Positions 17,143-25,670 of a stretch of 64,000 bases of DNA are shown here, piece after piece. The stretch comes from Alistipes onderdonkii. Its GTDB lineage: Bacteria; Bacteroidota; Bacteroidia; Bacteroidales; Rikenellaceae. The notes below the pieces were generated by a model. That model saw only the letters and a list, made by a program, of their open reading frames with translations, had not been told where the DNA came from and did not search any database. The stretch is taken from NCBI RefSeq assembly GCF_025145285.1, contig NZ_CP102251.1:1798001-1862000 (forward strand), read 5' to 3'. Positions within the stretch are counted from its first letter, which is position 1; every line of letters starts with the position of its first letter. The translations under genes were made by a program, and so were the position numbers.

Positions 17143-20100
17143 TTAGAAATTCATATCCACACCGAACGTGATGGTACGGGGCTTCGGATAGGACATGACG
17201 TCCTGTGCCCCGTTGACCTCGGGGTCGGCACCCGTATATCCCGTCCATGTCACGAGGTTCTCGCCCTGTGCATAGAGCGTCAGGTTGCGGATGAAGCGGG
17301 TCTTCCGCATCCAGCGGTCGGGCAGCGTCCACGACAGGCGCAGGGTCTTCAGGCGCAGGTAGGAGGCATCCTCGAGGAACTGCGAGGCCATCGGCGAGGG
17401 CTGAATGCCGTCGCGGAAAGCCGGCACGTCGGTCACATCGCCCTCTTTCATCCACATGCGGAGCATGCGCACGGGCTTGTTGCCGTTGAACTTGTGGTTG
17501 TCCATATACCAGCGCTGGCAGTTCATCACCGTATAGTGGTAGGCATAGGTGAACTGTGCGTCGAGCTGCACGCCCTTGTAGCGCAGCCGGGTCGTGATGC
17601 CGCCGAAGACAGGCACTTCATACGTTCCCAGATGGTCGGCCATATACGCCTGGTTGATGTCGGTCGTGAGCTGTCCGTAGTTGTCGTAGAAGACGGGCAT
17701 GCCGTTAGCGGGGCTGACGCCTGCGTAGTAAGGCATGATCCACGTACCGAGCGGGCGGCCCAGTTCATAGAGCGTGTTGCCGTTTTTGTAGCGCCCCTCC
17801 TTGTTCGACCAGGTACCCAGATCGGTAATCTCGCTCTTGTTGTAGGTGTAGTTGAACCCGAGATCCCACTGGAAGTTCTGCGTCTTGACGGGCGTGGTGT
17901 TGACGCCGAGCTCGACACCGCGGTTGACGATGGAGCCCGCATTGGCCAAAATCGAGCTGAAACCGCTGGTCATCGAGATGTTCTTCGACATGTAGAGGTC
18001 TTTGGTCTTGATATTATAGAAGTCGAAGGTGACGTTCACGCGCGAATCCAGCACCGACACGTCCAGTCCGACATTGGTCTGGGCCGAGGTTTCCCAGCGC
18101 AGTTCGCTGTTGCCGAGCTGGCCGTGGCTGTAACCCGATTCGCCGTTGTAGGACGAGTTGTAGTAGCCGTCGAACGTTCCGAAGTCGCTCACGCCGTCCT
18201 GGTTACCCGTCGTACCGTAGCTGGCGCGCAATTTCAGCTGGTTGAGCCACTTCGCGTTGTCGAACCACGACTCCGACGAGATGAGCCAGCTGGCGCCGAC
18301 CGACCAGAACGTGGCGCTGGCGTTGTCCTCGTAGAATTTCGACGAGGTGTCGTGGCGAAGCGAGGCCGAAAAGTTGTACTTGTTGGCGATCGAATAGCTG
18401 GCCTGCGCGAAGAACGACATGAGGTTGCTCATCGTGCGGCCGCCGCCGATCGAGGGCGGGAAAAGCGACGAACCCGACTTGTCGCCGATACCGGCCGGCG
18501 ACTGCATCATGTCGGAATTCAGGTCGTAGCCCGTGAAGTTCGACGTGTACCATTTGCCCTGGAACATCTCCATACCGGCTACGGCGTTGAGCGAATGTCC
18601 GTTGGCGAAATCCTTGTTGACGTTGATGGTATTGGTCCACGTGTAGCGGAATAGCTCCGATGAGGTCTGGCCGTAGTAACCGTGGTTCTGCTGCGCATTG
18701 GGATGGTCGCGGTGCAGCGTCGACACGTTGCGGTTGTACATGAAATCCAGTCCGAAATTGGTCTTTACGGAGAGCCAGTCTGTGATGGAAGCTTTCGCAT
18801 ACACCGAAGCGACGGTTTTCAGGCGGCCCGTTTCGCGGTCGTAATATTTGGTGATGAGCGTCGGGTTGTCGACGTTGTACCAGTCGTCGGGCGACTCGTA
18901 GGGATAGGCCAGCAGCGTAGTAAACCACGGGTTGCCCCAGTTCTGGCGTCCGGCACCGGCTTCGGGGTCTGCGAAGTTGGTCTTGCTGTAACCGACCGTG
19001 GCCTTCAGTCCCAGGTCGAGCCACTTGGTCGCCTTGTGGTCGATATTGAAACGTGTCGAATAACGGTCGAGGCTCGACTTCTTGAGAATCCCCTGCTGCG
19101 TCAGGTAAGAGCCCGAGATGAAGAACCGGGTCTTGTCGCTGCCGCCCGAAACCGAAACGCTATGCTCCTGCAGGAAACCCGTCTGGGTCATCAGGTCCAT
19201 CCAGTCCGTGTCGGTGGCGCGGGCCTTGGCCAGACGCGCGAGGTCGGCCTCCGAGGCCGTGCCGTCCATTTCGCGCTTGAGGTACTGCATCATCGGATAG
19301 AAGTTGCTGTTGGGTTCCGACATCACGCACTGCAGCTGGTACTGGAGGTTCTGCTCGCTGTTCATCATATCGATGTAATCCACCAGGAACGAGAAACCGA
19401 ACTGGTTGCGGTAGTTGATGTTCGTGCGTCCGCTGCGTCCGCTTTTGGTCGTGATGACAATCACGCCGTTGGCGCCGCGCGAACCGTAAATCGCCGTGGC
19501 CGAAGCGTCTTTCAGCACCTGGATGTCGGCGATGTCGTTGGAGTTGAGCGCCGCGAAATCGGCCGATTGCACCATCACGCCGTCCATAATATAAAGAGGA
19601 GTGTTGCTACCGTTGATCGATCCTGTACCGCGGATGCGGATCGATAGATCGTTGCTGCCCGGTTGTCCCGAACCGCTGGAGATCATCACACCGGGCGTCT
19701 GGCCTTGCAATCGGTTTTCGAGCGTCGGCGACGACTGAAATTCGAGCTTCTCGCCCTTCACTTGCGAAAGAGCTCCCGTGGTTTGGGCGCGGCGTACGGT
19801 GTTGTAACCTACGACCACGACCTCATCGAGCCGCTGGGCGTCCTCTTCGAGTCTGACTTCGATCGCCGTGCGCGAAGCGACGGCTACCTCCTGCGTACTG
19901 TAACCTACATACGATACGGAGAGAACGGCGTCGTCCGGACAAGCGATAGTTGTAACGCCATTGACATCGGTCGAGGCGCCCGATACGGTTCCCTTGATCA
20001 CGACACTCGCACCGATTACCGGCCCCGCCTGGTCAACGACAATCACCGTACGCGCGGCGGTCGTCTTCTGCTCCTGCGCCGACACGGTCAATCCCGGCAA

Positions 20101-20145
20101 CAGGGAGAGCAGAACCATACAAACAGAGTAAAAGTGTAATTTCAT
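17143..20145 (-). CDS. SusC/RagA-family TonB-dependent transporter
   Basis: 1,000 residues from the ATG at 20145. A signal peptide is followed by a carboxypeptidase-regulatory-like domain (about 30-115, GPVIGASVVIKGTVSGASTD), the linker RLDEVVVVGYNTVRRAQ, a TonB plug (about 125-225, with TPLYIMDGVMVQSADF and KDASATAIYGSRGANGVIVI), and a beta-barrel ending in a terminal phenylalanine. It is the first gene of the PUL operon, upstream of susD, and should import oligosaccharides or glycopeptides into the periplasm. The frame continues upstream to 20187, but the segment from 20145 starts with a proper signal peptide. Confidence 0.95.
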   Translation of the reverse strand: MKLHFYSVCMVLLSLLPGLTVSAQEQKTTAARTVIVVDQAGPVIGASVVIKGTVSGASTDVNGVTTIACPDDAVLSVSYVGYSTQEVAVASRTAIEVRLEEDAQRLDEVVVVGYNTVRRAQTTGALSQVKGEKLEFQSSPTLENRLQGQTPGVMISSGSGQPGSNDLSIRIRGTGSINGSNTPLYIMDGVMVQSADFAALNSNDIADIQVLKDASATAIYGSRGANGVIVITTKSGRSGRTNINYRNQFGFSFLVDYIDMMNSEQNLQYQLQCVMSEPNSNFYPMMQYLKREMDGTASEADLARLAKARATDTDWMDLMTQTGFLQEHSVSVSGGSDKTRFFISGSYLTQQGILKKSSLDRYSTRFNIDHKATKWLDLGLKATVGYSKTNFADPEAGAGRQNWGNPWFTTLLAYPYESPDDWYNVDNPTLITKYYDRETGRLKTVASVYAKASITDWLSVKTNFGLDFMYNRNVSTLHRDHPNAQQNHGYYGQTSSELFRYTWTNTINVNKDFANGHSLNAVAGMEMFQGKWYTSNFTGYDLNSDMMQSPAGIGDKSGSSLFPPSIGGGRTMSNLMSFFAQASYSIANKYNFSASLRHDTSSKFYEDNASATFWSVGASWLISSESWFDNAKWLNQLKLRASYGTTGNQDGVSDFGTFDGYYNSSYNGESGYSHGQLGNSELRWETSAQTNVGLDVSVLDSRVNVTFDFYNIKTKDLYMSKNISMTSGFSSILANAGSIVNRGVELGVNTTPVKTQNFQWDLGFNYTYNKSEITDLGTWSNKEGRYKNGNTLYELGRPLGTWIMPYYAGVSPANGMPVFYDNYGQLTTDINQAYMADHLGTYEVPVFGGITTRLRYKGVQLDAQFTYAYHYTVMNCQRWYMDNHKFNGNKPVRMLRMWMKEGDVTDVPAFRDGIQPSPMASQFLEDASYLRLKTLRLSWTLPDRWMRKTRFIRNLTLYAQGENLVTWTGYTGADPEVNGAQDVMSYPKPRTITFGVDMNF

Positions 20146-20305
20146 TAATTTTTGGTTTAGGTTGATAAAATGGTTTCCGTAGAACAATAGTTTCGTAAAT
20201 CATGCGGGAGCGGTAATTTCGGGCCCTGAAACGCTGCCCGCAGTTTTGAGAGAATAGACTATTTCAAAGTCATGGGAAGTCAGTTGGTTCGGTTTGAGGT
20301 TTATA

Positions 20306-20313
20306 CAAATTTA
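20306..20313 (-). promoter_or_regulatory. -7 element for the susC-led PUL operon
   Basis: On the minus strand TAAATTTG (20313-20306) matches the Bacteroidetes -7 consensus; I see no good -33 at normal spacing, as expected of an activator-dependent promoter. The leader would be about 150 nt. The hybrid sensor/regulator encoded just upstream is the likely activator. Confidence 0.5.
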
Positions 20314-20351
20314 GCAAACAGCCCCGGGGAAAGGGATGCATCGCGGACAAA

Positions 20352-20413
20352 AAAAGTATCCTGATTCGCACAAGGTAAATTACCACCTCTTTTATGCGAA
20401 TCAGGATACTTTT
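20352..20413 (-). terminator. Terminator of the hybrid two-component gene
   Basis: Arms 20352-20370 and 20395-20413 are a perfect 19-bp inverted repeat around a 24-base loop. On the minus strand the stem runs into a T-run. It begins 17 bp after the regulator's stop and separates its transcript from the susC promoter. Confidence 0.85.
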
Positions 20414-20429
20414 CCGCTCCCGGTGCAAA

Positions 20430-23400
20430 CTACTGCTTCGTACGGTATTCCTTGGGTTTGAGCCCGTATTTCTTCTGGAATTCGCGGTAGAAATAGGACT
20501 TGTTCGAAATCCCCACGCGGTACATGATCTCCTGAATGGTGAGGTGGGTGGTCGTCAGCAGGCGGGCCGCATACTCGAAACGGTACTCCTTGATGAATTC
20601 GCTCGGCGTGCGTCCCGAAATCTTCTTGAACTTCCGGTAGAAATTGCGGGCCGTCAGTCCGAGGCGTTCAGCAATCAGTTCCATGCGCAGGTTCTCGCTC
20701 TCGATATGCTCCTGTATGGTGTCCACGACGGTGTCCATGAAAAGTTTGTCGGTCTGATGCATCTTCTGTCCCTCGACGACCGTATAGACGCTCTCGGGCG
20801 TATTGTAATAATCCTTCAGCATCCGGCGGCTGGCTATCAGCCGTTCGACCGTGGCGCAGAGCACGGGCACGGAGAACGGTTTGGTCAGGTAGGCGTCAGC
20901 TCCCGACACCAGCCCTTCGACCTGCTCGCTCTCGGTAATCTTCGCCGAAACGACGACGACCGGGATACCGCGCAGGAATTTATCGCTGCGCACGGCATTC
21001 ACCAACTCCAGTCCGCTCGCGCCCGCCATGACGATGTCGGTGATAATCAGGTCGGGCGTCATCTCGCCCAGGCGTGCGAGCGCCTCGGCCACATCGTGGC
21101 ACGTGCTGACGCGGAACTGCCCGGAAAGCGCCGATTCGATCAGCCATACGATGTCCTTGTTGTCGTCCACGACCAGCACGAGGGGTTTTTCACCTCCGCG
21201 CGGCAGGGTCGGAGCGACACCGGCCGGCTTCTGCACCGCCTCCGCACCGACATCCCCGTCCGCCACCTCCCGGTATGGCAAGCGCACCGTGAATTCGGCA
21301 TACCGGCCGACCTCGCTATCCACCGAAATCTCCCCGCCGAGCGCCTGCACCAGCCCGCGGCAGATGAAGAGCCCCAGCCCGTTGCGCGACGTGGAGTCGG
21401 TGTACATATTGCGATCCATACTGTCCAGGATACGGTAACGGTCGAAGACATGTATCAACTGCTCGGGGGCTATTCCCCGCCCCGTGTTCCGGACTTTCAG
21501 CTCCAGCCCGTTCCCAGCTGCCGTCGCCGAAATGCGGATACATCCCCGCTGAGGCGTGTATTTCATCGCATTGGACATGAGGTTGAAGACCACTTTCTTC
21601 AGGAATGCGGCATCGGTGTTCCACGTCAGCTCCGGCGGTACCTCCAACAACAGTTCGATGCCGTTGCGCTCCGCAGCGTCGGCGAACGAGCGTACCTGCA
21701 CGCAGAGCATCGCGGCGATATCGACGCTATGGATATGGACGCGGCCGAATCCCTCCTCCTCGATTTTCCGGAAATCCAGTATCTCCTGAATCAGGTCGTT
21801 CAGGCCTTTGACATTCTCGTGCATCACATCCGTATACTTGTGCAGCTGCGGATTCTCCGCGCTCAGTTGTGCGATACGCTCGTTCATGCCGTTGATAAGC
21901 GTCAGCGGCGTACAGAGTTCATGCGAAATGTTGACGAAGAAATTGAGCCGCGCCTCATAGAGCTTCTCGCGCTGTTCCTCCTCCAGCCGGGCTACGACAC
22001 GCTGCTGCTGCCTGCGGTAATGCCTGCGCAGCAAGGCGGCAAACAGCCATACGAGCCCTACCGCGAGCAGGATATAGCACACGAGGGCTACCGTCGTGCG
22101 GTACCACGGCGGCAGCACCGTCAGGGGCAGCGTGTAGACCTGCGTGGCACGATCCATGACGTTGCTCTTATAGCGCACGTGCAGCAGGTAACTGCCCGCG
22201 GGAATATTCATAAAGGCGACGCGGTTGTTTTTCTGTAATTCCACCCACTCGTCGGAATAGCCCTCCAGCATGTAGGAATACTCGTAGTTATCGCCATTCA
22301 GGTAGTCGACAGCCACGAAAGAGACGGCGAAGCCGGTCGTACGGGGCGCAATACGCACCGGGAGGGGGTCGTGTCCGTCGCCCGTATAATCCGACAGCGG
22401 CACGAGTGTTCCGTCCGGCAGTTTGAGATCCATGAAGCGCAGCCGGGGTTTGTAGTTAGAGGGAGGCTCGGCCGCGGGGTCTATCCACACCACGCCGTTC
22501 ACGCCGCCGAAAAAAAGCCGGTCGGTATAGGGACATTTCCAGTAAGCGTCGTCGCAGAACTCGATGACGCGCAAATCGGAAGAGGAGTAGTTGTGGAAAA
22601 AGTCATGGCCGGGGCTGTACTGCGCGAGGCCCTTGTTCGTGCTCAACCAGATGCAGCCGTGCGCATCCTCCAGCACGCCGTGTATCATGTCGTTGACGAT
22701 GCCGTTGCGGCGGTTGAACTGCCGGATGTCACCCTCGGGCGTAAGCAGTATCAGCCCCGAACTGGCGCCGCAGTAGAGTCCCGACTCGCGGCTCTTGCAC
22801 AGGCAGAGCAAATCGCCCAGGGCCCGGCTTTGCAGGCGGTGCATATCAACAAATACGTACTTCTTCGTCCGCATGTCGAAGCGTATCAGCCCGTAACCGC
22901 CGCGCATGCCCAGCAGCAGCGTCGAGTCGCTTTCGCGTATCAGGGCATAAAACTCATTGCAGTCGCGGCGCTCCAGCCGGAACCGGTAACGGCGCATCGC
23001 CGTCACGACGGGCCTGTCGCCCTTTCCGATTGTCAGTTCGACCAGCGCATCCGTATCGCAGGCGAGGTAGAGCGTCGAGTCGTTCACCTCGCACATCTGG
23101 TGGACGCCGCGTATCTCCGGCATTCCCGGCTGCAGGGGTAACGTCCGCATCCGGTCGTCCCTGTATGCATAATAGGTAAGGCCCGGGCCCGAGGTTCCAA
23201 GCCATATGACATTCCGGGCCGGGCTGCTGCAAAAACTGAAAACTTCGTTGCTCGTAAGTCCCTTGCCGCGGTCGAAACGGGTCAGGTGGTCGACGGGAAT
23301 ATTCCCGCCGGCATAGCTTTCATAATCGCGGATGCGGATTACGCCGTCGCCCTTGGTGCCTATCCACAGGTTTCCCCTGTCGTCGGTATGGATGGCCCGC

Positions 23401-24449
23401 ACGGGTTTGAGCACCTTTTGCGGCATGTCCTCCATGAGCAGCGTCGTGAACAGCTCCTCCTTGTCGCAGTACATATGAACCCCGTAGCCGTCGGTTCCGA
23501 CCCAGAGGATATCCTGGTTGCAGTCGGCCCACAGGCAGAAAACGCGGTAGTCCGAGGCGATCAGCTCGCAGCGGCCTCCTTTCTCGGGAACACGGCCCAG
23601 GGCCCCGGCCAGGAAGCCCACATAAACCTCGTCCCCGAACGAACAGACCGTCGACACGGTAAAGCCCGTTTCGCCCAGCTGCGAAAGGTCGGATAGCAGC
23701 ACCAGCGATTCGTCCTTGTACGTATACCGCCACAGCCCGCCCGAGGTGTCGACGAAATGGAGCCTGCCGCCATTGAAGAACGCCTTGCGCACCGGACGCG
23801 CGGAGAGCTGGCGCCCGGATACCCGCACGAGACTTTTCCCTTCGCCGTCGTTGAGCCGGTAACGCACCAACTCTCCGTCCCGCCCCAAGGTGCAGAACAC
23901 CCGGGGTGCCTCCGACCAGACGGCGACAATCTCCGCAGCGCGGACGCCCGGAATATACACGTCCTCGAAAAAGGCGCGCCCTGGGCGGTAGCAGGTGATA
24001 AAATCCTCACCCGAGAAAAGCACGGTGTTTCCCTCGCTGTCCGAAGCGATATTCTCCACGTCGACGTACTGCATATAGCTTTCGACGACGCGTCGCTCGC
24101 GCAGGGAAAATTTATTGATCCCCAGCGAAGTGGCTACCCATAGGTAGCCCTTTTCGGCCGGGGCTATCTCCAGCACGATATTGCTGCACAGCGAAAATTC
24201 GTTGTCCAGCTCCATGCGGAAAACAAAGGTGTTCTTGCCGTTGTAGAGGTGCAGTCCGTCGTAGGTTCCGATCCACATATTGGCATCCTCGTCCTGATAC
24301 ATCGCCAAAACGGCGTTGTTCGCCAGCTGCACGTCCGCCTTGACCAGCGACCGCGCCGAAAGGCCCGCCGCCAGCACCAAAGCGGGTAGCAACAGTAACA
24401 ACCGGCGGCAGGCCGGCAACCATGACGAATGCGGGAATCGGAAAAGCAT
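20430..24449 (-). CDS. Hybrid two-component sensor/AraC-type regulator of the PUL
   Basis: 1,339 residues, the usual size for Bacteroidetes HTCS proteins. In order: a signal or anchor (about 12-32); a two-propeller periplasmic sensor with repeats such as DEDANMWIGTYDGLHLYNG and GNLWIGTKGDGVIRI (about 40-670); a Y_Y_Y immunoglobulin-like domain (about 690-765); a membrane helix near 780-805; HisKA with the phosphoacceptor in NISHELCTPLTLI (about 840); an ATPase domain (NLMSNAMKYTP, TGRGIAPEQ); a receiver domain from about 1090 with its aspartate in DLIITDIVMAG (about 1138); and an AraC DNA-binding domain at the C-terminus. It probably senses a mannan-type oligosaccharide in the periplasm and activates the susC promoter. 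Confidence 0.95.
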   Translation of the reverse strand: MLFRFPHSSWLPACRRLLLLLPALVLAAGLSARSLVKADVQLANNAVLAMYQDEDANMWIGTYDGLHLYNGKNTFVFRMELDNEFSLCSNIVLEIAPAEKGYLWVATSLGINKFSLRERRVVESYMQYVDVENIASDSEGNTVLFSGEDFITCYRPGRAFFEDVYIPGVRAAEIVAVWSEAPRVFCTLGRDGELVRYRLNDGEGKSLVRVSGRQLSARPVRKAFFNGGRLHFVDTSGGLWRYTYKDESLVLLSDLSQLGETGFTVSTVCSFGDEVYVGFLAGALGRVPEKGGRCELIASDYRVFCLWADCNQDILWVGTDGYGVHMYCDKEELFTTLLMEDMPQKVLKPVRAIHTDDRGNLWIGTKGDGVIRIRDYESYAGGNIPVDHLTRFDRGKGLTSNEVFSFCSSPARNVIWLGTSGPGLTYYAYRDDRMRTLPLQPGMPEIRGVHQMCEVNDSTLYLACDTDALVELTIGKGDRPVVTAMRRYRFRLERRDCNEFYALIRESDSTLLLGMRGGYGLIRFDMRTKKYVFVDMHRLQSRALGDLLCLCKSRESGLYCGASSGLILLTPEGDIRQFNRRNGIVNDMIHGVLEDAHGCIWLSTNKGLAQYSPGHDFFHNYSSSDLRVIEFCDDAYWKCPYTDRLFFGGVNGVVWIDPAAEPPSNYKPRLRFMDLKLPDGTLVPLSDYTGDGHDPLPVRIAPRTTGFAVSFVAVDYLNGDNYEYSYMLEGYSDEWVELQKNNRVAFMNIPAGSYLLHVRYKSNVMDRATQVYTLPLTVLPPWYRTTVALVCYILLAVGLVWLFAALLRRHYRRQQQRVVARLEEEQREKLYEARLNFFVNISHELCTPLTLINGMNERIAQLSAENPQLHKYTDVMHENVKGLNDLIQEILDFRKIEEEGFGRVHIHSVDIAAMLCVQVRSFADAAERNGIELLLEVPPELTWNTDAAFLKKVVFNLMSNAMKYTPQRGCIRISATAAGNGLELKVRNTGRGIAPEQLIHVFDRYRILDSMDRNMYTDSTSRNGLGLFICRGLVQALGGEISVDSEVGRYAEFTVRLPYREVADGDVGAEAVQKPAGVAPTLPRGGEKPLVLVVDDNKDIVWLIESALSGQFRVSTCHDVAEALARLGEMTPDLIITDIVMAGASGLELVNAVRSDKFLRGIPVVVVSAKITESEQVEGLVSGADAYLTKPFSVPVLCATVERLIASRRMLKDYYNTPESVYTVVEGQKMHQTDKLFMDTVVDTIQEHIESENLRMELIAERLGLTARNFYRKFKKISGRTPSEFIKEYRFEYAARLLTTTHLTIQEIMYRVGISNKSYFYREFQKKYGLKPKEYRTKQ

Positions 24450-24692
24450 GCATTAAAGATAATAAGTTTTAAGGAAAACAGGAAACGGACTATATTAAAA
24501 ATTAAAATGAACAAAAAAGTAAAATAATACAAGGTTTGACCATTGTCGTGTTTTGAGATTCATTGTGGTGATAATCTTTCAGTTTTATTCCTTCTTGAAC
24601 TTCAGATATAATCTATGAATTTTAATTTACTTTGATCGGAATAAGCTGAAAATAAATCGTTGCCTTCTCGTTATCTATTATCCCTATACAAA
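24450..24692. other. AT-rich region upstream of the HTCS gene
   Basis: The stretch before the HTCS start is markedly AT-rich and holds no supportable gene. It should contain the HTCS promoter on the minus strand, but no site matches TAnnTTTG well enough for me to place it. I read it as the right-hand non-coding end of the inserted element. Confidence 0.5.
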
Positions 24693-24726
24693 GATGTAAT
24701 GACCTGAATAATCAAGTCATTACATC
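24693..24726. repeat. Inverted repeat near the right end of the element
   Basis: GATGTAATGAC (24693-24703) and GTCATTACATC (24716-24726) are perfect 11-bp arms around a 12-base centre. It ends 16 bp before the right direct repeat, in DNA with no gene, and could be a recombinase or excisionase arm site, an operator or a weak terminator. Confidence 0.55.
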
Positions 24727-24742
24727 ATTATAATCCCATGCC

Positions 24743-24759
24743 TTTACGGCCGGGCTGTT
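24743..24759 (+). repeat. Right copy of 17-bp direct repeat (candidate attR core)
   Basis: TTTACGGCCGGGCTGTT is identical to 5236-5252. Here it is only the distal arm of a hairpin: the matching proximal arm is missing, and the bases before it (AATCCCATGCC) cannot pair. It lies 8 bp beyond the TlpA stop, where a terminator is expected. Confidence 0.65.
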
Positions 24760-24767
24760 TTTATCCG

Positions 24768-25535
24768 TTATCTGGAAAGTTCTTTTTCGATAGCCGCGGC
24801 CATGCGTTCCAGCTCCTCCTGTGCCGCACCCAGCGACCCGAGGACGATGCGGCCGTTGCGGTCGATTACGAAGGAGCGCGGGACGCCCTGCTCCGCATAA
24901 AGGCCGAATACCCGTTTGTCCGGATCCATTGCCGTCAGGTCGCGCAGATAAGCGTAATTATGCTGTTCGTCGCCTGCGAAAAACTTGTCGAGACTCTCTT
25001 TCGAATCGGTATAGGCGACCGGCAGGAATACGAATTCGCTGTCTGCGGCAAACCGTTCGAGAATGATTTTCGGCAGGGCTTCCGGCGCCAGTTCCCGCAG
25101 GCAGGGGCCGCACCAGGTAGCCCAGAAGTTCAGCAGCACGACTTTGCCACGCAGAGCTGTAAGCGTGAGATCCCCTCCGGCATATTTCGCAGCCCGGAAA
25201 TCGGCCGCCAGGTCGCCCTCCTTGAGCAGGGTGTGCTGCTCATAGATTCCACGTACCAGCTGCATCGCTTTTTCATGCGGGGTCGCAGCGTTTTTTTCCT
25301 GTTGCCCGGTGGCCGGAGCCTGTTCCCCGCCTTCGGGTTTTAATTTTATACGCACTACGGGCAATCCGTTTTCCACCGAATTCGCCATGGATTCGATTGC
25401 GCCCGCGGGAAGTTTCAACAGCTCTTCACGGGTTGTTTCCCGTCCGTCGATGTAATATTTGCCGGTTTGCGCCTTGCCGGGGAGTACGGTTGTCAATGCG
25501 ATCACGGCCGCCAGGAGCGGAAGGATTCGTTTCAT
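24768..25535 (-). CDS. TlpA-like periplasmic thioredoxin-fold protein
   Basis: 255 residues from the ATG at 25535, with a signal peptide ending near VLPGKAQ. The N-terminal 95 residues are a spacer containing an EGGEQAPATGQQEKN low-complexity patch. A TlpA/AhpC-like domain follows from about residue 108, with the redox motif NFWATWCGPCL near 140-146 and the cis-proline region GVPRSFVIDRNG near 223. Such proteins reduce disulfides or maintain extracytoplasmic thiols. The promoter is directly upstream. Its natural terminator appears to have lost one arm at the right end of the inserted block. Confidence 0.88.
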   Translation of the reverse strand: MKRILPLLAAVIALTTVLPGKAQTGKYYIDGRETTREELLKLPAGAIESMANSVENGLPVVRIKLKPEGGEQAPATGQQEKNAATPHEKAMQLVRGIYEQHTLLKEGDLAADFRAAKYAGGDLTLTALRGKVVLLNFWATWCGPCLRELAPEALPKIILERFAADSEFVFLPVAYTDSKESLDKFFAGDEQHNYAYLRDLTAMDPDKRVFGLYAEQGVPRSFVIDRNGRIVLGSLGAAQEELERMAAAIEKELSR

Positions 25536-25550
25536 GCGATTGGTTTTCTG

Positions 25551-25558
25551 CAAATATA
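25551..25558 (-). promoter_or_regulatory. -7 element of the TlpA-like gene
   Basis: On the minus strand TATATTTG (25558-25551) lies 16 bp before the ATG at 25535, giving a very short leader. A run of T about 18 bp further upstream may serve as a poor -33. Confidence 0.55.
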
Positions 25559-25614
25559 ACTAAAAAATCTTCACATAAAACTATTTTTTATAGTTTTATT
25601 CAGGATGACAAAAG

Positions 25615-25645
25615 AAAGTCCGTCCGAGACACTCGGACGGACTTT
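25615..25645. terminator. Terminator after folC
   Basis: Arms 25615-25628 and 25632-25645 form a perfect 14-bp stem with a 3-base loop, bordered by AAA and TTT. It lies 26 bp beyond the folC stop and ends the lnt-folC transcript. Confidence 0.85.
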
Positions 25646-25670
25646 ATACGGGTTCTGAATATCGTATGTA

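Larger units (their letters stand above)
5236..24759. mobile_element. Degenerate integrative element carrying a mannan-type PUL
   Basis: The block is bounded by a perfect 17-bp direct repeat. The left end holds a frameshifted integrase N-terminal fragment and a mobA-type pseudogene in locally AT-rich DNA; the right end is also AT-rich and carries an inverted repeat. The cargo is a complete SusC/SusD locus with its own regulator. Joining the outer flanks through one repeat copy gives a perfect 13-bp terminator stem with a T-run between the convergent DUF3467 and TlpA genes, the expected empty site. No relaxase, conjugation genes or intact integrase are seen, so it is probably immobile alone. 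The boundaries are seen; the history is inferred. Confidence 0.6.
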
